From positions 107,110-171,109 of the forward strand of contig JACKEP010000012.1 in assembly GCA_020632915.1 (NCBI GenBank): a DNA stretch of 64,000 nt. The letters are read 5' to 3'. The position numbers and the translations under genes were made by a program. Below the pieces are notes generated by a model that was not told where the DNA came from, made no database searches, and saw only the letters and a list, made by a program, of their open reading frames with translations. Source of the DNA: Alphaproteobacteria bacterium. Lineage in GTDB: Bacteria > Myxococcota_A > UBA796 > GCA-2862545. This document shows positions 46,895 to 56,327 of the stretch, piece by piece. Numbering within the stretch: position 1 is the stretch's first letter; each line of letters opens with the position of its first letter.

Positions 46895-46910
46895 GCAGGC
46901 TTTCGCCTGC
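46895..46910 (-). terminator. Hairpin with GAAA loop just after dnaG
   Basis: On the minus strand GCAGGC-GAAA-GCCTGC forms a six-base stem with a GNRA tetraloop, 11 bases beyond the dnaG stop. A second short stem (GCGGG/CCCGC) overlaps it. It may be a partial terminator or an RNA-processing site between dnaG and rpoD. Confidence 0.45.
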
Positions 46911-46920
46911 CACCACCGGG

Positions 46921-48795
46921 TCACTCCTCGCGGTCGTCCGCCACGGATCCGACGGCGAGCGCGAGCCGCGTGAGCACGTCCGTGAGGTCGTCGGGTGCGG
47001 CATCGCGCGACAGGCCGACGTCCATCGCGGCCTCCAGGGCGCGCAGGTCGCGGCGGATGCGGTCGTAGGCGGCGACGGCGGCCCGGGCGGCGTCCGGCTC
47101 GCCCGCGCGACCGAAGCGGACCGCGTCGCCGTGGGCGTCGGCGGCCCGCATCTCCAGGAGCGGGCGGGCGAGCCGGACCATCACCTCGACGACGGCGCGC
47201 GCGGCCTCGTGGTCGGTGTAGAGCACGGTCCGCGCGACGACGGCGGCGAGGGTGCGGCGCACGCCGAGGTCGGGCTCGTCGTCGAGGATGCCGGTGACCG
47301 ACTCCCCTTGGAGCAGTCGGGCGATCGCGGGTTTGGCGGGGGCGTGGTGGTCGAGGATGGCCGGATCCACCCGACGCACGAGGTCGGCCACCTGGTCGTA
47401 GCGGTGGATCAGCAGCCACAGCAGGTGGACGACGTCGCGGTGGGCCTTCCACGTAGGCAGCGCGTCGTCGCGGGCGGCGGGCACCTCGGGCTCCGGTCCG
47501 CTGGGGGGACGGGTGGGTCGCCAGGCGCGGGCCCACGTGAGCAGCTCACGCTCGTCGACGCGGAGGACGGGTGCGACCTCGGCCACCTGGGCCGGCGTGA
47601 GGCCCCCCAGCATCTCGGCGAGCTCGTCGCGCGCGCGCTCCTTGCCCGCGGCCGTGTAGCCGTAGGTGTGGACCTTGCGGCCCGCCACCCAGGTCAGCAG
47701 CGGCTCGCACAGCGTGAGCGCCTGCGTCATCGCCTCGGGGCCGCCCTCGCGGATGAGGTCGTCCGGATCCTTGGCGCCGGGGATCTGCAGGCGCCACGCC
47801 GCCATGCCGGCAGCGCCCACCATCGGCAGCGTGCGCTCTGCTGCGCGTGTGCCGGCCTCGTCGGCGTCGAGGAGGACGATGATGTTGCGCGACAGCCGCC
47901 GCAGGCGCTGGACGTGGTCGGCGGTCAGCGCCGTGCCGCACGTCGCCACGGCCTCGCCGAAGCCGGCCTGGTGCAGGCTGAGCACGTCGAAGTAGCCCTC
48001 GACGAGCAGGATGCGGTCCTTCTGGCCGATCGCGCGCCGGGCTTGGTCGAGGCCGTAGAGCACGGTGGACTTGCTGTACAGCCGCGTCTCGGGGGAGTTG
48101 ATGTACTTGGGGCCGTCGCCCTCGAGCAGGCGGCCCCCGAAGGCGATCACGCGGTTGCGCTCGTCGCGGATGGGCAGGACCACGCGCTCGCGGAACGCGT
48201 CGTACACGCCGTCGCCGCGGTCGCGGGGCTTGGCGAGGCCCGCCTCGACCACCAGCTCGGCGCGGTAGCCCTCACGGTGGAGGTGGTCGGCGAGCCGCGT
48301 CCAGCCACCGGGCGCCCAGCCGATCCGCGCCGAGCGGGCGAGCTCGTGGGTGATCTGGCGTCGCTCCAGGTAGTCGCGCGCGACGCCGCCGTCGGTGGTG
48401 GTCCACAGCTGCTGCTCGAACCACGACGCGGCCGCCTCCAGCACGTCGTACAGCGTGGCCCGCTCCTTGATCGCGTCCCGTTCGGCGCGGGTGAGCTGGC
48501 GCTCCTCGATGGTGACGCCCGCCGGCGCCGCCAGCTCCTTGACCGCCTCCACGAACGACAGGCCCTCGACCTCGGCCAGGAACGCGAACACGTCCCCGGA
48601 CTTCTGGCAGCCGAAGCAGTGGAACATCGCCTTGTTCGGGATCACGTGGAACGAAGGCGACTTCTCCTGATGGAACGGGCACAGCCCCACCCACGAGGCG
48701 CCGCGGCGCTGCAGCTTGACGTGCCGCCCCACCACCTCGACGATGTCGGTGCGATCACGGATCGCCTCGACCGTCTCGCGGGGGATGCGCGCCAT
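46921..48795 (-). CDS. dnaG: DNA primase
   Basis: 624 residues from ATG 48795; makes RNA primers at the replication fork. The N-terminal zinc domain has CPFHQEKSPSFHV and FHCFGCQKSGD (about 39-67). The catalytic core follows with YGLDQARRAIGQ and the TOPRIM Glu/Asp residues (LVEGYFDVLSLHQ near 268, then VLLDADEAGTRAAER near 310). The C-terminal 190 residues are helical, the expected helicase-binding part. murA ends the gene pair 15 bases upstream, so dnaG is likely read with it. Confidence 0.97.
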   Translation of the reverse strand: MARIPRETVEAIRDRTDIVEVVGRHVKLQRRGASWVGLCPFHQEKSPSFHVIPNKAMFHCFGCQKSGDVFAFLAEVEGLSFVEAVKELAAPAGVTIEERQLTRAERDAIKERATLYDVLEAAASWFEQQLWTTTDGGVARDYLERRQITHELARSARIGWAPGGWTRLADHLHREGYRAELVVEAGLAKPRDRGDGVYDAFRERVVLPIRDERNRVIAFGGRLLEGDGPKYINSPETRLYSKSTVLYGLDQARRAIGQKDRILLVEGYFDVLSLHQAGFGEAVATCGTALTADHVQRLRRLSRNIIVLLDADEAGTRAAERTLPMVGAAGMAAWRLQIPGAKDPDDLIREGGPEAMTQALTLCEPLLTWVAGRKVHTYGYTAAGKERARDELAEMLGGLTPAQVAEVAPVLRVDERELLTWARAWRPTRPPSGPEPEVPAARDDALPTWKAHRDVVHLLWLLIHRYDQVADLVRRVDPAILDHHAPAKPAIARLLQGESVTGILDDEPDLGVRRTLAAVVARTVLYTDHEAARAVVEVMVRLARPLLEMRAADAHGDAVRFGRAGEPDAARAAVAAYDRIRRDLRALEAAMDVGLSRDAAPDDLTDVLTRLALAVGSVADDREE

Positions 48796-48810
48796 GCGGC
48801 CGACTCCAGA

Positions 48811-50133
48811 TCAGGCGGGGACGGTGGGATCGGGGGAGGCGTCGAGCGCGCCGCGCAGCACCGCGGGGTCGTGGGCGTCGTCGGCCACCCGCCCGATCCG
48901 CGCGCCGAGGCCGCGCAGCTTGGTGACGAGCTGCTCGTAGCCACGATCGAGGTGGTAGATGCGCAGCACCTCGGTGAGGCCCTGCGCGGCGAGGCCCGCG
49001 ACCACGAGTGCGGCGGAGGCCCGCAGGTCGCTGGCCATCACCGGGCTGCCCTGCAGACGGGGCTGACCGACGATCGTGGCGGTGTTGCCCGAGGCCTCGA
49101 TGCGCGCGCCCATCCGGAGCAGCTCGGCGGCGTGCATGAAGCGGTTCTCGAAGATCGTCTCGGTGATCGTGGACGTGCCGTCGGCCAGCGTGGCGACGAC
49201 CATCAGCTGGGCCTGCATGTCGGTGGGGAAGCCCGGGTGCGGATCGGTGCGCAGGCGGAAGGCCTTGGGGCGATCGGGCCCCTTGCAGCGGATGGTGGTG
49301 GGGGTGGTGGTGATCTCGCAGCCCGTCTCGACGAGCTTGGCGAGGACGGCCCTCAGCAGCTCCGGGTCGGTGTCGGTGACCGTGACGTCGCCGCCGGTGA
49401 CCGCGGCAGCCGTGAGCCACGTGCCCGTCTCGATTCGGTCGGGCAGGATCGCGTAGGGGCGCTCCCCCGGTGCGAGGCGCGCCACGCCCTCGATGGTGAG
49501 CGTGGACGTGCCCAGGCCCTCGATGCGGGCGCCCAGCGACTGAAGGAAGCGCCCGAGGTCGACCACCTCCGGCTCGCGGGCCGCGTTGTGGATGACGCTG
49601 GTGCCGTCGGCGAGGACGGCCGCCATCAGGATGTTCTCGGTGCCCGTGACCGTGGGCATGTCGAGCTGGATCTCGGCGCCCCGCAGCTTGCCGGCGGTGC
49701 CGTGGACGTAGCCGTTCTCCAACGTGAACCGCGCGCCCAGGGCCTCCAGGCCCTTGAGGTGCTGATCGATCGGCCGCACGCCGATGGCGCATCCCCCCGG
49801 GAGCGACACCTTGGCCTCGCCGTGGCGTGCCAGGAGGGGACCCAGGACGAGCACGCTCGCACGCATCTTGCGGACGACGTCGTAGGGCGCCTCGTGGAAC
49901 GCGATGCGCGTGGTGTCGAGGCGCACCACGGGGCCCATCAACGACGGGCAGCCCACCCGGCCCATGAGCGACAGCGTCGACAGCGTGTCGGCGAGCTCGG
50001 GCACGTTGGTGAGGCGGTGCTCGCCGGGCGCGAGCAGCGTGGCGATCAGGATGGGGAGGGCGGCGTTCTTGGCCCCGGAGGCACGCACGGTGCCGTGCAG
50101 GGGATGTCCGCCTTCGACGACGATCTTTTCCAT
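48811..50133 (-). CDS. murA: UDP-N-acetylglucosamine 1-carboxyvinyltransferase
   Basis: First committed step of peptidoglycan synthesis: transfer of enolpyruvate from PEP to UDP-GlcNAc. 440 residues from ATG 50133, without an evident ribosome site. SGAKNAALPILIA (about 19-31) and the active-site LPGGCAIGVRP are present, with Cys exactly at 115, so the enzyme should be of the fosfomycin-sensitive type. Later conserved parts are TVTGTENILMAAVLADGTSVIHNAAREPEV and DLRASAALVVAGL. The 15-base gap to dnaG suggests one transcript. Confidence 0.97.
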   Translation of the reverse strand: MEKIVVEGGHPLHGTVRASGAKNAALPILIATLLAPGEHRLTNVPELADTLSTLSLMGRVGCPSLMGPVVRLDTTRIAFHEAPYDVVRKMRASVLVLGPLLARHGEAKVSLPGGCAIGVRPIDQHLKGLEALGARFTLENGYVHGTAGKLRGAEIQLDMPTVTGTENILMAAVLADGTSVIHNAAREPEVVDLGRFLQSLGARIEGLGTSTLTIEGVARLAPGERPYAILPDRIETGTWLTAAAVTGGDVTVTDTDPELLRAVLAKLVETGCEITTTPTTIRCKGPDRPKAFRLRTDPHPGFPTDMQAQLMVVATLADGTSTITETIFENRFMHAAELLRMGARIEASGNTATIVGQPRLQGSPVMASDLRASAALVVAGLAAQGLTEVLRIYHLDRGYEQLVTKLRGLGARIGRVADDAHDPAVLRGALDASPDPTVPA

Positions 50134-50253
50134 GACGACCGGAGGAGGGGGCGACCGTCGCGCGTGCGCGGTGCCGGGTGGGGAAGGAGTCGGCACGTAC
50201 GCCTGCACGGGCCCGGTCGCAAGGACGCGCGGCCGGCGCAGGGCGGACAGCCG

Positions 50254-51165
50254 TCAGGCGTCGTCGTCGTCGCCGGGGGCGTCGACCTCGGGCGCGTCGT
50301 CCACCGGGGGCACGCCGCGGCGCGCCTCCTGCTGCCGTCGGCTCGCGCGCCAGTCGATCTCGGGGTGGTCGAGGGCGTACTCCACGCGACCCAGCATGCC
50401 GCGCAGGGCGCGGACCTGGCGCTCGGTGAGGTGGGCGCGCTGCAGGGCCTCGCGCAGGGTCACGCCCACGCGCTCGGGGCTCGTGGCCTTGCCGTAGCCG
50501 ATGCGGTTGAGCAGGGCGGTGGCCTCGACGACGGCGTGCTCGACGTCGCCGAGATCGGCGAGCGGGCTGGCGCGGCGGTTGTCGAGCGTGCTCGTGCTGC
50601 GCTTGTGGTGACGGCCCACGACCACTCGCCCCGGCGCCACAAGGCCGCGCCGGCGTCCGGCCTCGAAGACGTGGTGGGCGGTGAGCAGCACGGCTTGCCC
50701 GAGGTTGAGGCTCGCGTGGTCGGCGGTGGGGATGCGCAGCAGCGACTCGCAGCGCAGGGTGTGCTCGCGGGACAGGCCGGTGTCCTCGCGCCCGAACAGG
50801 ATGGCGGTGACGTGGTCGTCGGGGCCGTCGAGCACCTGGTCGGCGACGTCGCCGGGCTCGTGCACGGTCTGGGCGTGGCGGCGATGGCGCGCGGTGGTGG
50901 CCACGGCGCGGTGCACCCCCTCCAGCGCCTCGTCGAGCGTGGCCACGATCCGCATCCGGGCGAGCACGTCGTCGGCGCCGGGGGACATCCACCGGGCGCG
51001 CTCCACGTCGAAGGCGGGGGACGGGTCGACGATCACCAACCGCCACAGCCCCATGTTCGCGAGCGCGCGCGCAGCGGCCCCCACGTTGCCGGGGTGCTGC
51101 GGCTCGACGAGCACGAACACCACGCCGTCGGCGAGGCGCTCGGCCAGCTCCTTGGACGACGGCAT
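50254..51165 (-). CDS. TrmJ/LasT-like SPOUT RNA methyltransferase
   Basis: 303 residues from ATG 51165, only three bases after the Hsp70-like stop. SPOUT knot motifs are in place: FVLVEPQHPGNVGAAARALANMG (about 17-39), AILFGREDTGLS (about 125-136) and IPTADHASLNLGQAVLL (about 145-161). This fits TrmJ (2'-O-methylation of tRNA position 32) and its LasT relatives. The C-terminal half adds a helical region and a very acidic Asp tail. The target RNA cannot be fixed from sequence alone. Confidence 0.85.
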   Translation of the reverse strand: MPSSKELAERLADGVVFVLVEPQHPGNVGAAARALANMGLWRLVIVDPSPAFDVERARWMSPGADDVLARMRIVATLDEALEGVHRAVATTARHRRHAQTVHEPGDVADQVLDGPDDHVTAILFGREDTGLSREHTLRCESLLRIPTADHASLNLGQAVLLTAHHVFEAGRRRGLVAPGRVVVGRHHKRSTSTLDNRRASPLADLGDVEHAVVEATALLNRIGYGKATSPERVGVTLREALQRAHLTERQVRALRGMLGRVEYALDHPEIDWRASRRQQEARRGVPPVDDAPEVDAPGDDDDA

Positions 51166-51168
51166 CGC

Positions 51169-52980
51169 CTAGCGCTTGCCGAACCAGCCCATGATCTTCT
51201 CGACCAGGCCGCCGCGGGTCTTGACCTCCTCGCGGATCGGCGCCGGGCGACGCACCTGCTGGCGCAGGCTGTCGAGGCTGGCCGGGGCGGGCTCGGGCTT
51301 GGGCACCTCGGGCGGGCCCAGGTCGAGCGGACTGCCGACGTCGTCGGCGGCGGCCTGCGAGGCGACCGGCATGTCGAGGGCGGGGGCTGAGGCCGACGCC
51401 TCGGCCGCGCCGTCGGGCGCCTTCTTGCGCCGCTTCTTCTTGCGGGTGGGGCGATCCTGATCCTGGTCGAGGCGGATGCGGGACTGGACGGCCTCGCCGG
51501 TGTCCTTGTCGCGCGCCGACAGGTTGAGGATGCCTTCGGAGTCGATGTGGAACGTGACCTCGAGCCGGACGTCGCCCTTCGGTCCGCGGCGCAGGCCGTA
51601 GAACACGAACGAGCCGAGGAGCTCGTTGTCGTCGACCTCGAGCGACTCGCCCTGGTACATCCGCAGCACCAGGGTCTTCTGGTCGTCCTTGGACGTGGTG
51701 AGCACGCGCGTCTTCTTGGCGGGCAGCGGCTCGTTCTTCGGGAACAGCACGTACATCGTGCCGTCGGGCTTGGAGATGCCGATCGGCATCGGCAGCACGT
51801 CGAGCAGCGTGACGTCGCGGCTGGGCTGGTTGCCGCCGCGCGCCGACAGCGAGCGCGCCATGATCGCCGCGCCGATGGCGACGGCCTCGTCGGGGTGGAC
51901 CTTGTGGGACGGCGGCCGGCCGAGGAACTGCTCGAGCTCGCGGCGCACCATCGGCATGCGGGACTGACCGCCGACGAGGAGCAGCTCGTCGATCGCCTCA
52001 CGATCGGCGCCGGCCTCCTTGAGGATGCGCTCGCAGGTGTCGATCGAGCGCATCACCAGATCGCCGGTGAGCTCCTCGATCTTGTCGCGGGACAGCGGCA
52101 TCGACAGGTCGAGCGGGTTGCCCTGCTCGTCGTCGCAGATGTGATCGATCTGCAGCGTGGTCTCGGGCTCGGACGACAGCAGGATCTTGGCCTGCTCCGA
52201 GGCGTCGCGGATGCGGGTGATCGCGGCGCGGTCGTAGGACAGGTCGATGTCGTAGGTGACCAGGAACTCGCGCAGCACCCACTGCATGATGCGGTCGTCG
52301 AAGTCGACGCCGCCGAGGAAGGTGTCGCCGCCGGTGGCGACCACCTCGAAGACCTTGTCCTTGATGTCGATGATCGAGATGTCGAACGTGCCGCCGCCGA
52401 GATCGTAGATGGCGACGCGTTGATCGAGCGTGCGGCCCAGGCCGTAGGCGAGCGCTGCCGCGGTGGGCTCGTTGAGGACGCGCAGCACGTGCAGGCCGGC
52501 CAGGCGACCGGCGGTGCGCACGGCCTGACGCTGGCGGTCGTTGAAGTAGGCGGGCACGGTGATGACGGCCTGATCGACCTCCTCGCCCAGGAAGCGCTCG
52601 GCGTTGTCCTTGATCCGCATGAGGATCGCAGCCGAGATCTGCTCGAGGGTGAGGACCTGGTCGGCCACGCGGACGAGCACCTCCGAGTCCTGGCCCTCGA
52701 CCAGCTCGTAGGTGAACACCTGCTGCATGCGCTCGACGGCCTTGCTGCCGAAGCTGCGGCCGATGAGCCGCTTGGCGGCCGTGATCGTGTTGGACGGGTT
52801 GAGGGCGGCCTGGGTGCGCGCGTCCTCGCCGATGAGGCGCTGGCCCGACTTGTCGATGGCGAACACCGACGGGATGGTCTTGGCGCCGTTGGGGTAGGTG
52901 ATGACCCGCGGATCGCCGTCGTCCACGACCGCAGCGCAGCTGTTCGTGGTCCCGAGGTCGATACCGATCGCGCGTCCCAT
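51169..52980 (-). CDS. Hsp70/DnaK-like chaperone with missing lid
   Basis: 603 residues from ATG 52980. The ATPase domain is standard: GIDLGTTNSCAAV (about 6-18), VPAYFNDRQRQAV, NEPTAAALAYGLG, YDLGGGTFDISI and LLVGGQSRMPMV. The beta substrate domain is present (LLDVLPMPIGI, then FHIDSEGILNLSARDKDTGE, about 395-500). The alpha-helical lid of DnaK is absent. Instead comes a basic KKKRRKK, a Pro/Ala/Asp-rich linker and a short amphipathic end (LVEKIMGWFGKR). So it is probably a DnaK paralogue with a specialised role rather than the main DnaK. It is coupled to the trmJ-like gene. The dnaJ gene lies 6 kb away in another operon. Confidence 0.9.
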   Translation of the reverse strand: MGRAIGIDLGTTNSCAAVVDDGDPRVITYPNGAKTIPSVFAIDKSGQRLIGEDARTQAALNPSNTITAAKRLIGRSFGSKAVERMQQVFTYELVEGQDSEVLVRVADQVLTLEQISAAILMRIKDNAERFLGEEVDQAVITVPAYFNDRQRQAVRTAGRLAGLHVLRVLNEPTAAALAYGLGRTLDQRVAIYDLGGGTFDISIIDIKDKVFEVVATGGDTFLGGVDFDDRIMQWVLREFLVTYDIDLSYDRAAITRIRDASEQAKILLSSEPETTLQIDHICDDEQGNPLDLSMPLSRDKIEELTGDLVMRSIDTCERILKEAGADREAIDELLLVGGQSRMPMVRRELEQFLGRPPSHKVHPDEAVAIGAAIMARSLSARGGNQPSRDVTLLDVLPMPIGISKPDGTMYVLFPKNEPLPAKKTRVLTTSKDDQKTLVLRMYQGESLEVDDNELLGSFVFYGLRRGPKGDVRLEVTFHIDSEGILNLSARDKDTGEAVQSRIRLDQDQDRPTRKKKRRKKAPDGAAEASASAPALDMPVASQAAADDVGSPLDLGPPEVPKPEPAPASLDSLRQQVRRPAPIREEVKTRGGLVEKIMGWFGKR

Positions 52981-53207
52981 GCCGTCTCGCCTTGCTTCCG
53001 TGTCGGTCGCGCCCGGGGAGCGGGCGGGGTGCGGGCGCGGCGTCAAAGCCGGACCGGGGCGCGAGTCGCATAGCACATCGGCACGGTCGCTCCAAGCGGT
53101 AGGGAAGCGCACGACGGGCTACGACGAAGGGGACGATCCGAGGGTCGGCGCCACGCGTCGGTACCACACCCGTCGACGTGGGCGGGACCGCTGGAAGGAG
53201 GCTGCAC

Positions 53208-53747
53208 ATGCGCCGCGATCTGTCCGACCTCGCCGGGCGCTTCCGCACCGCGATCGCCGACGACGCGGCGCGTCGTGCGGCCGACGACGACGCCGATCGG
53301 CGGCGCCTCGCCGAGGCCCGGGAGGCGCGCGATGCCCTCCTCGACGAGCTTGTCGGCTTCCTCGGCGCGGTGGGGATCGGCGCGCGGCGCGAGGGCGACG
53401 ACGTGCTCGGCGTCCACGGCGACGTCGAGCTGCGGTTCGTGCCGCGCGGCGAGGGCGATCGGGTCGAGGTGACGTGGTCCACCATGGGGCCGCGCACCGC
53501 CCGCCTGTACCGCGAGCCCGTGCTCGGCCAGCGCTGGGTGCTGTCGGTGGTGCGCGGACGCCACGAGGACCGGGTGCCGCTCGTCGATCAGGGCATGACG
53601 TGGCTGATGGTCGACGTGCTGGGGCTGCCGGCGCCCGCTGCCGAGGCTGATCCCACCGCGGTCGTCGCGCTCACGCCCGCAGCCCCCAAGCAGGCGCCGT
53701 CGGACGCGACGTCGCCCGAACCGACGGGCCCCGTGCGGCGCCTCTGA
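53208..53747 (+). CDS. Hypothetical protein
   Basis: 179 residues from ATG 53208 with AAGGAGG about six bases upstream. Residues 1-50 are a strongly charged Arg/Asp/Ala helix. Residues 55-130 look like a small alpha/beta domain with repeated beta strands (VELRFVPRGEGDRVEVTWSTMG). The tail from about 140 is Ala/Pro-rich. No signal peptide or known motif is seen. It is divergent from the Hsp70-like gene (227 bases, nothing recognised in that gap) and convergent with the CorC-like gene. Confidence 0.65.
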   Translation: MRRDLSDLAGRFRTAIADDAARRAADDDADRRRLAEAREARDALLDELVGFLGAVGIGARREGDDVLGVHGDVELRFVPRGEGDRVEVTWSTMGPRTARLYREPVLGQRWVLSVVRGRHEDRVPLVDQGMTWLMVDVLGLPAPAAEADPTAVVALTPAAPKQAPSDATSPEPTGPVRRL

Positions 53748-53754
53748 CCCCCCT

Positions 53755-55008
53755 TCAGGCGTCGGCGGTGCCCGCCTCCGGGGCGGGGATGCGCTCGAGG
53801 TGCAGCCGCTTGACGGCGCGGTCGGTCGCCTCCTCCACGCGCAGGCGGATCGGGTCGAGCTCGACGGTCTCGCCGCTCGTGGGGATGTGGCCCAGGTGGA
53901 ACAGCACGAGGCCCGCGATCGTCTCGTAGTCCCCGTCGGGCAGGTCGATGCCCAGGCGTCGCTCCACCTCGTCGATGGCGGCGTCGCCGGGCACGCTCCA
54001 CGTGCCGTCCTCCAGGGCGAGCAAGCGCGGACGCACGAGGTCGCGCTCGTCCTCGATGTCGCCGACCAGCTCCTCCAGGAGGTCCTCAAGGGTGACGATG
54101 CCCACGCACCCGCCGTACTCGTCGACGACGACGGCGAAGTGCTCGCCCTCGGCCCGCATCTCCGCGAACAGCTCGTCGGCGCGCTTGGAGTCGGGCACGA
54201 AGCGCACCTGGCGGACGTGATCGGCCAGCGGGGCCCCATCGTCGGGCAGGAACAGCAGGTCGGCCTGGTGGACCATGCCGACGATGTTGTCGATCCGCTT
54301 GCTGTAGACCGGCAGGCGGCTGTGGTGGGTGCGCACCGCGATGTCGGCCGCGACGCCGACGGTGGCGTCGAGGTGGACGGCGACCACCTGCACGAGCGGG
54401 GTCATGGCCTCCTCGACGGTGATCTCCGACAGCGACAGCACCCCCCGGATGAGCCGGCGCTCCTCAGGGTCGATCGGGCTCTGGCGGTGGGTCTCCAGCA
54501 GGTCGAGCAGCTCCTGGCGCGACAGGTAGCCGGCGCTGCCCGAGCCCCCGACGACGCGCGTGAGCAGGCCGTTCCAGGCCCGCACCACCGCCAGGAACGG
54601 GCGGAACACGGCGCGGAAGAACAGCAACGGCCCCGCCACCACCGGCACGACGCGCTCGGCGTGGTGCTGCATCACCGTCTTGGGCAGGGCCTCGCCGAAC
54701 AGCAGCGTCATCGGGGCGAACACCCCGGTGACCGTCCAGCCGTCGGTGATCCCGAACTCCAGCAGCAGCAGGGCGGCGAGCGTGGCGCCGGTGACCGTGG
54801 ACAGGTTGGTGCCGATCAGGCACGTGCCCAACAGGCTCGACTCGTCGGACAGCAGCTTGAGGGCGCGACCCGCCCCCACGTCGCCGTCGTCGGCCTGGGC
54901 CTGGAGCCGGATGCGATCGGCGTGGACCATCGCGATCTCGGAGCCCGAGAAGAAGGCCTCCGTCGCCACGCACATCAACAGCAGGGCGATGCCGAGGGGC
55001 AGGCTCAT
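53755..55008 (-). CDS. CorC/CNNM family transporter-like protein (second copy)
   Basis: 417 residues from ATG 55008, overlapping the first copy by four bases (ATGA). The DUF21 membrane domain covers about 1-180 (FFSGSEIAMVHADRIRL, LPKTVMQHHAERVV). Two CBS domains follow (about 200-320, with VEEAMTPLVQVVAV, HSRLPVYSKRIDNIVGMVHQADLL and FAVVVDEYGGCVGIVTLEDLLEELVGDI), then the CorC_HlyC transporter-associated domain to the end. The family is linked to magnesium or cobalt efflux and tolerance. The tandem pair may form a heterodimer. Confidence 0.93.
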   Translation of the reverse strand: MSLPLGIALLLMCVATEAFFSGSEIAMVHADRIRLQAQADDGDVGAGRALKLLSDESSLLGTCLIGTNLSTVTGATLAALLLLEFGITDGWTVTGVFAPMTLLFGEALPKTVMQHHAERVVPVVAGPLLFFRAVFRPFLAVVRAWNGLLTRVVGGSGSAGYLSRQELLDLLETHRQSPIDPEERRLIRGVLSLSEITVEEAMTPLVQVVAVHLDATVGVAADIAVRTHHSRLPVYSKRIDNIVGMVHQADLLFLPDDGAPLADHVRQVRFVPDSKRADELFAEMRAEGEHFAVVVDEYGGCVGIVTLEDLLEELVGDIEDERDLVRPRLLALEDGTWSVPGDAAIDEVERRLGIDLPDGDYETIAGLVLFHLGHIPTSGETVELDPIRLRVEEATDRAVKRLHLERIPAPEAGTADA

Positions 55009-56327
55009 CCGGCCACCTCGCGATCGCCGTCGTCCTGGGCGGTGTCGATCGGGGCCACGCGCATCATCGCCACGCGGCGGCCGTCCATCTCGGTGACCTC
55101 GAAGCGATGGCCTGCCGCGTCGACGGTGTCGCCGGTGACCGGGATGCGCCCGAGCACGTGGGACACGAAGCCGGCGAGGGTGTGGTAGTCGCCCTCGGGC
55201 ACCGCGATGCCGGTGCCTTCGGAGAAGTCCTCGAGGTCCATGCCGGCGCGGACGGTGAACGCGTCGAGGCCGTCGGGGCTGATGTCGTCGGGGCCTTCGT
55301 CGGTGAACTCGTCGCCGAGCTCGCCGACGAGCTCGATGATGAGGTCGTCGAGCGAGACCAGGCCGATGACGGTGCCGTGCTCGTCGACCACGAAGGCCAT
55401 GTGGATCCGTCGCCGGATCATCTCCTTCATCATGTGGTTGGCGGGCTTGGACTGGGGCACGAACACCGGCGCCATGAGCAGCTTGCGCAGCTGCTGCGTC
55501 TGGGTGAACGGCCGCCGCCGGTGGCGCAGCAGGTCCTTGACCAGCAGGACGCCGACGATGTTGTCGGGGGTGCCGTCGTACATCGGCACGCGGCTGAACC
55601 GCGCGTCGGCGCACGCCGCGAGCAGGTCGTCCCAGGTGACGTCGATCGGCAGGCTGAACATGTCGGGGCGCGGGGTCATCAAGCGCGACACCGGCAGGTC
55701 GTCGAGCTCGAACACCGCCTCGATGATCTCGCGCTCCTCCTCGCCGACGACGCCGTGCTCGGCGCCGCGCTCCACGAGCACCAGGAACTCGTCCTCGCCG
55801 ATCTCGGACTCGTGGGCGGCGCCCGTGACGCCCGCGAGGCGGGCGAGCGCGCTGACGATGCCGGTGATCACGATGCGCAGGGGCCACAGCACCCAGAACA
55901 GGAGGGTGAGCGGCCACACCGCCACGTCGACCCACCCGCGGTTGAACCGGTAGGCGAGCACCTTGGGCGTGATCTCGGACAGGAGCACCAGCACCGGGGT
56001 GACGACGACGATCGTGAGCCACGGCTTGCCGGGCGCGACGGTGGCGAGCAGGGCGGCGGCGGTGGCCGAGATCGCGACGTTGACCGTCTCGTTGCCCATC
56101 AGGATCGTGGTGATCAGCGCCGTGCGTCGCGACAGCAGGCCGTGGATGCGCCGGTGGGTGGCCGTGCGGCCCTCCGCGATGCGCCGGCGGTCGATCCCCT
56201 GCAGCGAGAAGAACGCCGTCTCAGTGCCGGAGAAGAAGAACGACAACGCGAACAGCGCCACGAACACCGCGGCAGCGGCCCACGGCGAGCCGATCTCGAG
56301 GCCCGCACCGCCACCGGTGGCGATCAT
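55005..56327 (-). CDS. CorC/CNNM family transporter-like protein (first copy)
   Basis: 440 residues from ATG 56327, with four-base overlaps to thiL upstream and to the second copy downstream. The DUF21 domain (about 15-190) shows FFFSGTETAFFSLQGIDRRRI and EITPKVLAYRFN. The CBS pair (about 215-335) shows VSRLMTPRPDMFSL, FSRVPMYDGTPDNIVGVLLVKDLL and MAFVVDEHGTVIGLVSLDDLIIELVGEL. The transporter-associated domain closes the protein. The two copies differ throughout, so the duplication is old. Likely cation transport or sensing at the inner membrane. Confidence 0.93.
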   Translation of the reverse strand: MIATGGGAGLEIGSPWAAAAVFVALFALSFFFSGTETAFFSLQGIDRRRIAEGRTATHRRIHGLLSRRTALITTILMGNETVNVAISATAAALLATVAPGKPWLTIVVVTPVLVLLSEITPKVLAYRFNRGWVDVAVWPLTLLFWVLWPLRIVITGIVSALARLAGVTGAAHESEIGEDEFLVLVERGAEHGVVGEEEREIIEAVFELDDLPVSRLMTPRPDMFSLPIDVTWDDLLAACADARFSRVPMYDGTPDNIVGVLLVKDLLRHRRRPFTQTQQLRKLLMAPVFVPQSKPANHMMKEMIRRRIHMAFVVDEHGTVIGLVSLDDLIIELVGELGDEFTDEGPDDISPDGLDAFTVRAGMDLEDFSEGTGIAVPEGDYHTLAGFVSHVLGRIPVTGDTVDAAGHRFEVTEMDGRRVAMMRVAPIDTAQDDGDREVAG

